A program made the position numbers and the translations under genes. A stretch of DNA of 40,086 nt, from contig CAYJGR010000008.1 of the NCBI GenBank assembly GCA_964370005.1, forward strand, positions 1 through 40,086, read 5' to 3'. The notes under the pieces are model-generated. The model did no database searches. It saw only the letters and a list, made by a program, of their open reading frames with translations, and was not told the DNA's origin. The DNA is from Heteroruminococcus sp964370005. GTDB lineage: Bacteria > Bacillota > Clostridia > Oscillospirales > Ruminococcaceae. This document shows, in pieces, positions 16,595-23,848 of the stretch; within the stretch, counting starts at the first letter, position 1; every line of letters starts with the position of its first letter.

Positions 16595-16669
16595 GCAGCA
16601 AAATCGGACTTTGAGAAAACCGGGTTCAAACACCTAAAAGTGGAAGGCATTAAAATACTGACAAAGTGA
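16595..16669 (+). pseudogene. Possible remnant of a gene 3' end
   Basis: A 24-codon frame without a start encodes AAKSDFEKTGFKHLKVEGI and ends at a TGA (16667-16669). The peptide looks like the natural C-terminus of an acetyltransferase-like or similar enzyme rather than random sequence. It sits directly after the GNAT gene and before the ribosome binding site of cls. It could be a decayed neighbour or an accident of composition, and the call is weak. Confidence 0.2.
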
Positions 16670-16694
16670 GATTTGATCACAGGGAGGGGCGAAA

Positions 16695-18227
16695 ATGAAA
16701 ATAGCATTGTCAAATATCATTGCACGTTCTGTTGTGATACTTATAACAATTATGGTGCAAATCGGTGTATGGATCGGACTGATATATTTACTTGGGGATT
16801 ATTCGCAGTCGTTATTTATTATTTTACCGCTCTTTAGTCTTTTGTGTATAATATATATTATTATCCAAGATACATATCAAGAGAATAAAATAACCTGGAT
16901 AATTCTTATGTTTACATTCCCACTGCTTGGCGGGATGTTTTACGCTTTTTTTAGTGGGCATAGGGTTAGCAAGCGCAAAGAAGCGGTATACAAAAAAATT
17001 GAGGGTATGGTTAAAAATGCATTTGGGGACAATGAAAATCAATGCCCCGAGCTTTTAAGGGATGATATACAAGCCCTTAAACAATCAAACTATTTAAGCA
17101 AGGTGGCCCATGCAGCTACTCATATCAATACAAAAGTAAAGTACTTAAAATTGGGCGAAGAAAAGCTGAAAACTATGCTTTTAGAACTGCAAAAAGCCGA
17201 AAAATTTATTTTTTTAGAATACTTCATCATTGAAGAAGGCAAGATGTGGGGTGAAATAGAAAAAGTTCTGATCAGTAAGGCCGAGAGTGGTGTTGACGTC
17301 AGAGTTCTTTTTGATGATTTTGGTTGTTTGACGACCTTGCCGTCGGATTTTAGCAAAAGACTTGGCAGGCACAAAATAGATTGCAGAGCTTTTAATCGTT
17401 TTAACCACCTGTTTAATTCAAACTTTAACAACCGTGACCATAGAAAAATATGTGTTATAGATGGCAACACAGGTTTCACCGGAGGCATAAATTTAGCCGA
17501 TGAATATATCAACCATAAAGTAAAACACGGACATTGGAAAGATACTGCTGTTATGTTAAAAGGGGAGGCTGTGTACAATTTAACGGTTATGTTTCTTTCT
17601 ATGTGGAATTCCGTCACCGAACATATCGAGGAATTTTCAGCATATAAGCCGACAAAATCTTATCCCACCGACGGTGTAATTCAACCCTTTGGAGATACGC
17701 CATTGGATAAAGATTCAGTGGGCGAAACGGTATATATGAGTATGCTAAATCGTGCTGAAAATTATGTTTATATCACTACCCCATATTTAATTATCAGCCG
17801 AGAAATGATGGTATCACTTATAACAGCCGCAAAATCTGGGATTGATGTAAGACTGCTCTTACCCGGTATGCCCGATAAAAAATTCATACAATTTCTTTCT
17901 CGATCTTACTATGCAGAATTGATAAGAGCGGGGGTAAGAGTTTTTGAGTATTCGCCCGGATTTTTACATGCAAAAATGTTTATCAGCGATGATAAAATAG
18001 CAGTTGTCGGCACTATAAATCTTGATTACAGAAGCCTCAATTTGCATTATGAATGTGGTGTGTGGATGTATCGTGCGTCAGTGATAGCCGATATTAAAAC
18101 CGATTTCTTGGAAACACAACAAAAATGCCGCGAAATAACCCTCGATAATATTGTACATAAAGGTAAATTTAGAATGCTGAGGTTTATTGCCCTGGGCGTT
18201 TTAAGGGCGTTTGCCCCGCTGATGTAG
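16695..18227 (+). CDS. cls: Cardiolipin synthase
   Basis: This 510-residue phospholipase D superfamily enzyme joins two phosphatidylglycerols to make cardiolipin at the membrane. Two N-terminal helices (about 8-32 and 37-55) and a third hydrophobic segment (about 65-85) precede two HKD motifs. The first is HRKICVID followed by GFTGGINLADEY (about 250-275); the second is HAKMFISD followed by GTINLDYRS (about 427-450). Length and organisation match bacterial Cls. A GGGAGGGG site precedes the ATG. It may be transcribed from the marR operon or from its own weak promoter. Confidence 0.92.
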   Translation: MKIALSNIIARSVVILITIMVQIGVWIGLIYLLGDYSQSLFIILPLFSLLCIIYIIIQDTYQENKITWIILMFTFPLLGGMFYAFFSGHRVSKRKEAVYKKIEGMVKNAFGDNENQCPELLRDDIQALKQSNYLSKVAHAATHINTKVKYLKLGEEKLKTMLLELQKAEKFIFLEYFIIEEGKMWGEIEKVLISKAESGVDVRVLFDDFGCLTTLPSDFSKRLGRHKIDCRAFNRFNHLFNSNFNNRDHRKICVIDGNTGFTGGINLADEYINHKVKHGHWKDTAVMLKGEAVYNLTVMFLSMWNSVTEHIEEFSAYKPTKSYPTDGVIQPFGDTPLDKDSVGETVYMSMLNRAENYVYITTPYLIISREMMVSLITAAKSGIDVRLLLPGMPDKKFIQFLSRSYYAELIRAGVRVFEYSPGFLHAKMFISDDKIAVVGTINLDYRSLNLHYECGVWMYRASVIADIKTDFLETQQKCREITLDNIVHKGKFRMLRFIALGVLRAFAPLM

Positions 18228-18478
18228 CAGATGTAGCTCATGCAAAATGGGGGCAAAACCACTTTATTTTATAAATTATCGAAGTTTAGGCGCAATACCA
18301 TATCCATAGCCATCCCAAAAAACGCCAAAAGTTTTTGTGCAGTTTTGCTATGATAGCTGCAAAACCAATCGTGAGAAGACCCCAAGTTATATTTGTTTAT
18401 CGACTGATTGCACGAATACACACTTTTTCTTTTGTAAATATTTACATAAAAAACGCAGTAACTATTCAATACACATCG

Positions 18479-18523
18479 GAAGTTTAATGATGTCACAAAA
18501 AAGTTGTGACATCATTAAACTTC
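18479..18523. promoter_or_regulatory. Perfect 20-bp inverted repeat, probable MtlR operator or terminator
   Basis: The 20-bp arms (18479-18498 and 18504-18523) are perfectly complementary around AAAAG. They contain TGTCACAA and its complement TTGTGACA, and a third partial half-site TATCACAA lies at 18533-18540 over the -35 area. From memory, MtlR operators of bacilli use similar TTGNCACA half-sites, but with a 4-bp gap, whereas here 7 bp separate TGTCACA and TGTGACA. The hairpin is followed by a modest T-rich stretch, so a terminator role for the upstream gene is the alternative. Confidence 0.55.
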
Positions 18524-18529
18524 TTTGTC

Positions 18530-18557
18530 TTGTATCACAAATTTGGCGTGGTATACT
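18530..18557 (+). promoter_or_regulatory. Promoter of the hexitol PTS operon
   Basis: TATACT (18552-18557) is a good -10. The -35 is weak (TTGTAT, 18530-18535, 16-bp spacer), as expected for a promoter needing an activator such as MtlR bound at the adjacent inverted repeat. Confidence 0.5.
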
Positions 18558-18572
18558 AAGCACACAGGATAA

Positions 18573-18586
18573 GTACTGCGCAGTAC
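18573..18586. promoter_or_regulatory. 14-bp perfect palindrome just downstream of the start site
   Basis: GTACTGCGCAGTAC is fully palindromic and lies about 9-22 bp after the predicted start of the PTS transcript. The position suits a repressor operator. The protein that would bind is unknown. Confidence 0.4.
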
Positions 18587-18641
18587 AATATCACTAAAAT
18601 ATGGTTCGGATGCAAACGAACCGAGAAAAGGTGGTACTCAT

Positions 18642-20033
18642 ATGAAGAGCGGAGTTCAAAAATTCGGACGTTTCTTAAGTGGCATGGTAATGCCAAACAT
18701 AGGCGCATTCATAGCATGGGGACTCATTACAGCATTATTTATAGACGTGGGCTGGCTACCCAATGCACAACTGGCCACTATGGTAGGGCCGATGCTCAGC
18801 TATTTGCTACCGATACTTATCGGATACACAGGCGGTAAGATGTTAGCCGATACCCGTGGCGGTGTCATGGGTGCAATTGTTACCTTGGGCGTAATTATGG
18901 GTGCGCCGAGTACGGCAATGCTACTTGGTGCCATGATTTGTGGGCCGTTGGGTGGCGTGGTGATCAAATACTTCGACAAAGCAGTTCAGGGCAAAATCCC
19001 TGCCGGCTTTGAGATGATAGTAAACAACTTTTCAGTAGGCATATTCGGTGCAATGTTGTCCATCGTTGCATTTTTTGGCATAGGACCTCTGGTGGAACTG
19101 GGCACTACCTTCATGGGTAATGGCGTTGAGGCGCTGGTTTCTACGGGACTATTGCCACTTGTATCCATCTTGGTAGAACCCGCAAAGGTATTGTTTCTCA
19201 ACAACGCTATTAACCATGGTGTATTTACCCCACTGGGCGCAGAAGAAGTACTGGAGGCGGGCAAATCCATATTTTATATGATCGAGGCAAATCCCGGACC
19301 CGGTCTTGGTTTGCTACTTGCATACATAGTATTTGGCAAAGGCAGTGCCAGGAGCTCGGCCTCGGGTGCCACAATCATTCATTTCTTCGGCGGTATACAT
19401 GAGATATACTTCCCGTTCATACTCATGAATCCTATTTTGATCCTATCCACAATAGCCGGTGGCGCCTCGGCCGTGGCCATTTTCTCAATGTTCGGTGGTG
19501 GACTGACAGGTCCTGCGGCTCCGGGCAGTATAATCGCAATGATGCTCATGAGTCCGGCTGATGCTTACTTTGCAAATATACTTGGCATTGCAGTTTCGAT
19601 AGTTGTTACATTTGTTGTAGCGGCCGCACTGCTAAAAGCCTTCGGGAAAGATACCGATATAGATCAGGCAAAGGAAAAAATGCATGACATGAAGGCCACT
19701 GCAAAGGGAACAGCAGTAGGCGTGGCCCCTGCTACACTTGAGAATGTAAAGAAGATAGTATTTGCGTGTGATGCGGGGATGGGAAGCAGTGCAATGGGTG
19801 CTACCAAGCTTCGCAAAAAGCTGAAAAATGCGGGCATAGAGGGTATCACCGTCGTGCATCATTCGGTTAGCGAAATACCGGCCGATGCGGATGTTATTGT
19901 AACACACAACCAGTTACAAGAGCGGGCCGCCCAATCTAATCCCAATGCATATTTGGTGCCTATACACGACTTTTTGAATGCCCCTGAGTATGAAACACTG
20001 ATAAATGAACTGAAAGGAAAGATAAATTTATGA
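18642..20033 (+). CDS. mtlA: Mannitol-type PTS permease, EIICB
   Basis: This 463-residue membrane protein brings a hexitol into the cell and phosphorylates it. The IIC domain (about 1-335) has the mannitol-family start VQKFGRFLSGMVMPNIGAF, the NNAINHG motif and the GGIHEIYFPF motif that binds substrate. The IIB domain (about 370-463) carries the phosphorylated Cys376 in FACDAGMGSSAMGA. There is no fused IIA, which is encoded by a separate gene later in the operon. AAAGGTGG precedes the ATG. The stop codon overlaps the next start (ATGA at 20030-20033). Mannitol is the family's usual substrate, but the operon lacks mannitol-1-phosphate dehydrogenase of the MtlD type, so another hexitol is possible. 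Confidence 0.9.
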   Translation: MKSGVQKFGRFLSGMVMPNIGAFIAWGLITALFIDVGWLPNAQLATMVGPMLSYLLPILIGYTGGKMLADTRGGVMGAIVTLGVIMGAPSTAMLLGAMICGPLGGVVIKYFDKAVQGKIPAGFEMIVNNFSVGIFGAMLSIVAFFGIGPLVELGTTFMGNGVEALVSTGLLPLVSILVEPAKVLFLNNAINHGVFTPLGAEEVLEAGKSIFYMIEANPGPGLGLLLAYIVFGKGSARSSASGATIIHFFGGIHEIYFPFILMNPILILSTIAGGASAVAIFSMFGGGLTGPAAPGSIIAMMLMSPADAYFANILGIAVSIVVTFVVAAALLKAFGKDTDIDQAKEKMHDMKATAKGTAVGVAPATLENVKKIVFACDAGMGSSAMGATKLRKKLKNAGIEGITVVHHSVSEIPADADVIVTHNQLQERAAQSNPNAYLVPIHDFLNAPEYETLINELKGKINL

Positions 20034-20287
20034 TTACATTTACACATACAATAGCTGATCCACAGGGAATACACGCAAGACCTGCCGGTTTTTTGGTGCG
20101 AGAAATTCAAAAATTTACGTCGGCTGTCACAATAGAAAAGGGTGCCAAAAAAGCTGATGGCAAAAAACTTTTTAATATAATGAGTTTAGCCGCTAAATGT
20201 GGTGATGAGATAGTGGTGAGCATCGATGGCGAGGATGAGAACACTGCGGCTTCGTTCATAAAGGAATATCTACAAACCAACATATAG
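20030..20287 (+). CDS. HPr-family phosphocarrier lacking the regulatory serine
   Basis: This 85-residue HPr carries phosphate from Enzyme I to IIA. His15 lies in GIHARPAG as in standard HPr. At the position of the regulatory Ser46 there is Lys (ADGKKLFNIMSL, numbering by the conserved MSL at 51-53), so HPr kinase cannot phosphorylate it at the usual site and it should not act in CcpA-mediated catabolite repression. It overlaps mtlA by four bases and is part of the PTS operon, which also encodes its own Enzyme I. It is therefore probably a dedicated carrier rather than the cell's general HPr. Confidence 0.9.
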   Translation: MITFTHTIADPQGIHARPAGFLVREIQKFTSAVTIEKGAKKADGKKLFNIMSLAAKCGDEIVVSIDGEDENTAASFIKEYLQTNI

Positions 20288-20302
20288 TAGAGGGGTAATC
20301 TT

Positions 20303-22345
20303 ATGCAAGTAATATCAACACGGCTTGCCAAGCTTTTTAGAATACTCATAGAACAGGATAAACCGGTGAGTGTAGATGAATTGTCTCACATGCTGGGGGT
20401 TAGTCGCCGCACCATTTTCCGTGAGCTTGAAAAAACCGACACATTGCTGGGCAGGTATGGTATAACGATGGCGACCAGTCTAAAAGAGGGTATATACTTA
20501 AATGGCGAGCCGGAAAAACTGATGTTATTTGCACAAGATATTACGGATAATAGCGATAAGCAGGTAGTTAGCAAAGGTGAGAGACAAAGAGCCCTCGCCT
20601 TTGCACTACTGGACAGCAAGGACTACCACAAGCTATACTACTACGCTTCTATGTTGGAGGTAAGCGAGGCGACACTTAGCCTTGATCTTGACACACTCGA
20701 AAAGGAATTTGCCGATTTTGATGTGAAACTCGACAGGAAAAAAGGCCTTGGCGTGGCAGTAGTGGGTCAGGAAAAGAATATACGCAAGTTGTTGGTGTCA
20801 TATATGGCACGAAGTCTAAAACCTGACGAGCTATGTGCGCTAAAGTATAACTTTCCTAAATCAGGCATCGAAGATGAGATAAAAAGCATTATTGAGGCTA
20901 TGTCCGCACAGTTAGATTGGATCACATTCGATACCCTGCGCTTGATGGAATATAGGCTATGTGTGCAGGTGTCAAGAGTGATGAAACAGTGCATAGTGTG
21001 TGATAATGATGATGTGGCGCAGACCGGGGTGATGTGGCAAATTGCCAAAAAAATAGCGGGTGAAATAGAGTGCCGATTTGCGATTGATTTACCCAACAGC
21101 GAGCTTAGGCAGATAGCCAAAGGATTGATATCTACACGCGCAAAAGAAAAAAGCAGACTGAGCGCAGAAGAAGAAAGATTGGCCTTTAACAAGGTGCATG
21201 ACATAGCGTTGGAGTTGATTGATAGGTTTGACAGTCGATTGGCTCCAATGCTCAAGGTCAATGAAGATTTTGTCCGAGGGCTTAGCATTCATATGTTTTC
21301 TGCGATTGAACGTATCAAGAACGGCTACGAGATAGCCGATCCGCTCAAAGGGCAGATTGAGTATGAATTTCCTGATATATATAACCGAGTGAAAGCAGCG
21401 ACGCATTTGATAAGCGCTGAATATGCAAAATCGGTTCCCGAGGGCGAAGTGGCCTGCATAGCGGCACATTTTGGTGCGGCAGTGATGCAGCTGGGTCAGA
21501 GCAAACTGCGACGCAGACTCAGGGTGGGAATTATCTGCATGGGTGGTATAGGTGTGTCGTATATGCTAAACAGCCAGGTCAAAAAGCGATTTGACAACGA
21601 GCTAATAACAGAAATTTGCGAATACAAGAACTATGAGCAGTGGAGTGGGAATGATTTTATAATCTCAACCATACCGATAGATGCTCCTGATATGGTGATT
21701 ATCAATGTAAATCCTATACTCACCGAGAAAGAGTACAAACAGATAAGAACAACGATTGACAGCATAAAAGCTCATCCACATGTAAGTGATGCAAAAAAAC
21801 ATTACGATCTGCGAACAATGCTTGGCAAGCTCAATCGATATACAGGAGAGCTTGGGGCACTGCTTAACAATTACTGCAAAATAACCGCAAGAGATGCCAA
21901 AAATATAGATGATTTGGCAAAGGTAAGCGGCGAATATTTTGGTGCAGACGAGCGCAGTGCTACGCTGATTTATGAGGCATTGATGCGGCGAGAAACTATG
22001 TCCTCACAGCTAATAGAGGACTTGGGGCTACTACTGCTACACTGCCAGACCGATGGGGTTTCACAGCCGGTGGTGGCGATACTTTCCACCATGGGGCGCA
22101 AGGTGCAAAACGACAATGCTCACAGCGCAAATACCTGCATGGTGATGTTAATTCCCACAGATAGCAGTAAGGAGTTAAAAGAGGTTATTGGAAGTATAAG
22201 CAGTGCGCTCATTGAGGACGAGAGCTTTTTACGAGCGGTTACGACCGAGGATAGCGAGGCTGTATATGCAAAGATAGAAGCAATTGTGGGGTCACACTTG
22301 AGCCACTTTGCAAGGAATATATTAAGTGAAGAAGACGAGGTGTAA
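20303..22345 (+). CDS. mtlR: PRD-containing transcriptional activator, MtlR type
   Basis: This 680-residue regulator has an N-terminal HTH (about 18-40, VDELSHMLGVSRRTIFREL), a second winged-helix region (about 90-150), two PTS regulation domains (about 180-395) with conserved His residues, an EIIB-like domain with Cys412 (IICMGGIGVSYML), and a C-terminal EIIA-like domain with His580 (LLLLHCQTDGV). This is the domain order of bacillar MtlR, which is switched on by PTS phosphorylation of PRD2 and off by phosphorylation of the EIIB part. It should activate the operon promoter near 18550. It lies 15 bp after the HPr gene, inside the operon it would control. Confidence 0.9.
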   Translation: MQVISTRLAKLFRILIEQDKPVSVDELSHMLGVSRRTIFRELEKTDTLLGRYGITMATSLKEGIYLNGEPEKLMLFAQDITDNSDKQVVSKGERQRALAFALLDSKDYHKLYYYASMLEVSEATLSLDLDTLEKEFADFDVKLDRKKGLGVAVVGQEKNIRKLLVSYMARSLKPDELCALKYNFPKSGIEDEIKSIIEAMSAQLDWITFDTLRLMEYRLCVQVSRVMKQCIVCDNDDVAQTGVMWQIAKKIAGEIECRFAIDLPNSELRQIAKGLISTRAKEKSRLSAEEERLAFNKVHDIALELIDRFDSRLAPMLKVNEDFVRGLSIHMFSAIERIKNGYEIADPLKGQIEYEFPDIYNRVKAATHLISAEYAKSVPEGEVACIAAHFGAAVMQLGQSKLRRRLRVGIICMGGIGVSYMLNSQVKKRFDNELITEICEYKNYEQWSGNDFIISTIPIDAPDMVIINVNPILTEKEYKQIRTTIDSIKAHPHVSDAKKHYDLRTMLGKLNRYTGELGALLNNYCKITARDAKNIDDLAKVSGEYFGADERSATLIYEALMRRETMSSQLIEDLGLLLLHCQTDGVSQPVVAILSTMGRKVQNDNAHSANTCMVMLIPTDSSKELKEVIGSISSALIEDESFLRAVTTEDSEAVYAKIEAIVGSHLSHFARNILSEEDEV

Positions 22346-22346
22346 A

Positions 22347-22482
22347 TTTGAAAATAAATTTCAAATTTAATTTTAGAAGCCGTTTTTCTCGTCACTTTGT
22401 GACAACCGAAAAACATGGCATATTATGACCATTTTCTATGGTTGTTTTGTGCCTGTCAAAGAAAGGAATGGTCATAATTATG
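22347..22482 (+). repeat. Structured leader element, copy 2 of 2
   Basis: This is the second copy of the element at 9301-9438. It keeps the TTTGAAA/TTTCAAA hairpin (22347-22365), hairpin I (22379-22419) with one base change in its TTC loop, and the perfect 10-bp TATGACCATT/AATGGTCATA stem (22424-22433 with 22467-22476) next to AAAGGA and the ATG at 22480. Inside hairpin II the sequences differ (CTGTCAAAG against CTTTGGCAG), but local pairing is still possible. It starts 1 bp after the mtlR stop and ends at the mtlF start codon. Confidence 0.75.
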
Positions 22483-22902
22483 TTAAGAGCAGAAGATATC
22501 ATCCTAAACCAACCGAGTGAGGACCGTAAAGATGCTATAAAGAGATGCGCCGATTTACTTATAGCGGCGGGGTATTGCAGTGGTGAATATACCGAGGGAA
22601 TGCTACGACGTGACGAGAATTTTTCTGTGGGCATTGGTAATTTTATAGCGATACCGCATGGCGAGGCGGACTACAAAAAGTACATAAAAAAGACAGGACT
22701 TAGCGTTATCACCTATCCCGATGGCATTGACTGGCAAGGTTCGGTTGTCAAATTGGTAATAGGTATTGCGGCTTTGGGCGAGGAACATCTGGAAGTGTTG
22801 GAAAACATAGTCGATAAACTTGAAGAGGAAGAGGACACCATAGCTCTGGTGCAAGCCGCCAGCAAAGAAAAAATTATGGAGCTTTTCCTTGGAGGTAATT
22901 AG
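22480..22902 (+). CDS. mtlF: Mannitol-type PTS component EIIA
   Basis: This 140-residue IIA takes phosphate from HPr on His60 (IAIPHGEA) and hands it to the Cys of the IIB domain of MtlA. The start LRAEDIILNQP and the SVGIGNFIAIPHG motif are typical of EIIA-Mtl. The frame is open to an ATG at 22438, but that part belongs to the repeated leader element, so the ATG at 22480 is preferred. It stops immediately before the PfkB start. Its translation may be controlled separately from mtlA and mtlR by the structured leader. Confidence 0.9.
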   Translation: MLRAEDIILNQPSEDRKDAIKRCADLLIAAGYCSGEYTEGMLRRDENFSVGIGNFIAIPHGEADYKKYIKKTGLSVITYPDGIDWQGSVVKLVIGIAALGEEHLEVLENIVDKLEEEEDTIALVQAASKEKIMELFLGGN

Positions 22903-23832
22903 ATGATAGTTACACTTACGTTAAATCCCGCCATTGATAAGACGGTTTATATAGATCCGATGGTGGTGGGCGGGCTTAACCGTGTCAAAAAATATGATAT
23001 TGATGCGGGAGGCAAGGGTATTAACGTATCCAAGATAGTGGCGATGCTGGGTGGCACGAGTGTAGCAACGGGATTTTATGGTGGTAGCAACACCGAGATA
23101 TTTAAAACCGAGCTTTCAAAACAGAAGTGTATTAATCGATTTGTGGAGGTTGCTTGCAACACCAGAACCAACCTCAAGGTGCTGGATGATGTCAACGGAA
23201 TAACCGAAATAAACGAGCCGGGCGTTATCGTAAGTGACGAGGAAGAGCGGCAGGTGATAGACACACTTTTGTCTATGGCGGGTGCAGATGTGATATTTGT
23301 CTTGGCGGGGAGTATGCACAAAAATGCAAGCCCTGACTTTTATCAAACACTCTGCAGTCTTTTAAGAGCAAAGGGTGCCACTGTATTTATAGATGCCGAC
23401 AACGAGGCATTTAGCAATGCACTAAAGGCAAAACCGGATTTTATAAAGCCCAACAGTGATGAGCTATTGCGCTACTACGGCAAAACCACGGCGACCGACC
23501 AAGAACTCATAGAGATGTGTAAAAAGTTGGTCGAGAGTGGTATTCAAACCGTGGTGCTGTCCATGGGCAAAGACGGTGCACTTTTTGTGACGCAAGACGA
23601 GTGCTACAAGGCCGATGCACTGCAGGTAGAGGTTTCCTCCACCGTGGGGGCGGGTGACAGCTTGGTGGGCGGGTTTGCCTATGCCGCAGACAACAAGATG
23701 TCGCTGGTGGATAGTGCTACCCTTGCCATGGCGTGTAGTGCGGGGGCGGTTACCACCATGGGAACAAAACCCCCGAGCCTTGATATGGTGATAGAACTGA
23801 GAAAGCAAGTGGTATTAAATAAGGTGTACTGA
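22903..23832 (+). CDS. PfkB-family sugar-phosphate kinase (1-phosphofructokinase or tagatose-6-phosphate kinase type)
   Basis: This 309-residue ribokinase-fold enzyme has the N-terminal LTLNPAIDKTVY and GGKGINVSKI (about 37-46) motifs. The C-terminal signature STVGAGDSLVGGF (about 246-258) contains the catalytic Asp and anion hole. These features belong to the FruK/LacC group, which phosphorylates fructose-1-phosphate, fructose-6-phosphate or tagatose-6-phosphate to the bisphosphate. The ATG follows the mtlF stop with no gap, and GGAGG lies within the end of mtlF. In this operon it likely acts on the ketose phosphate made by the dehydrogenase next door. Confidence 0.87.
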   Translation: MIVTLTLNPAIDKTVYIDPMVVGGLNRVKKYDIDAGGKGINVSKIVAMLGGTSVATGFYGGSNTEIFKTELSKQKCINRFVEVACNTRTNLKVLDDVNGITEINEPGVIVSDEEERQVIDTLLSMAGADVIFVLAGSMHKNASPDFYQTLCSLLRAKGATVFIDADNEAFSNALKAKPDFIKPNSDELLRYYGKTTATDQELIEMCKKLVESGIQTVVLSMGKDGALFVTQDECYKADALQVEVSSTVGAGDSLVGGFAYAADNKMSLVDSATLAMACSAGAVTTMGTKPPSLDMVIELRKQVVLNKVY

Positions 23833-23848
23833 ATAAGGAGAGATTATT

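Larger units (their letters stand above)
18228..18641. other. 414-bp intergenic control region of the PTS operon
   Basis: No gene is supported here. The left part (18228-18478) holds only AT-rich sequence with an imperfect TTTTGC/GCAAAA inverted repeat near 18344-18364. The right part contains a long perfect inverted repeat (18479-18523), a promoter (18530-18557), a 14-bp palindrome (18573-18586) and a small leader hairpin GGTTCG/CGAACC (18603-18622) just before the mtlA ribosome binding site. Confidence 0.6.

Noticed and set aside
18269..18496. Minus-strand ORF in the PTS intergenic region
   Set aside because: There is no recognisable domain and no good ribosome binding site. It is most likely non-coding AT-rich sequence.
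18479..18523. Inverted repeat as the terminal repeats of an insertion sequence
   Set aside because: The arms are only 5 bp apart, so they form a hairpin or operator, and no transposase is present.
22438..22479. Upstream ATG for mtlF
   Set aside because: It lies within hairpin II of the leader and has no ribosome binding site. EIIA-Mtl homology begins at 22480.
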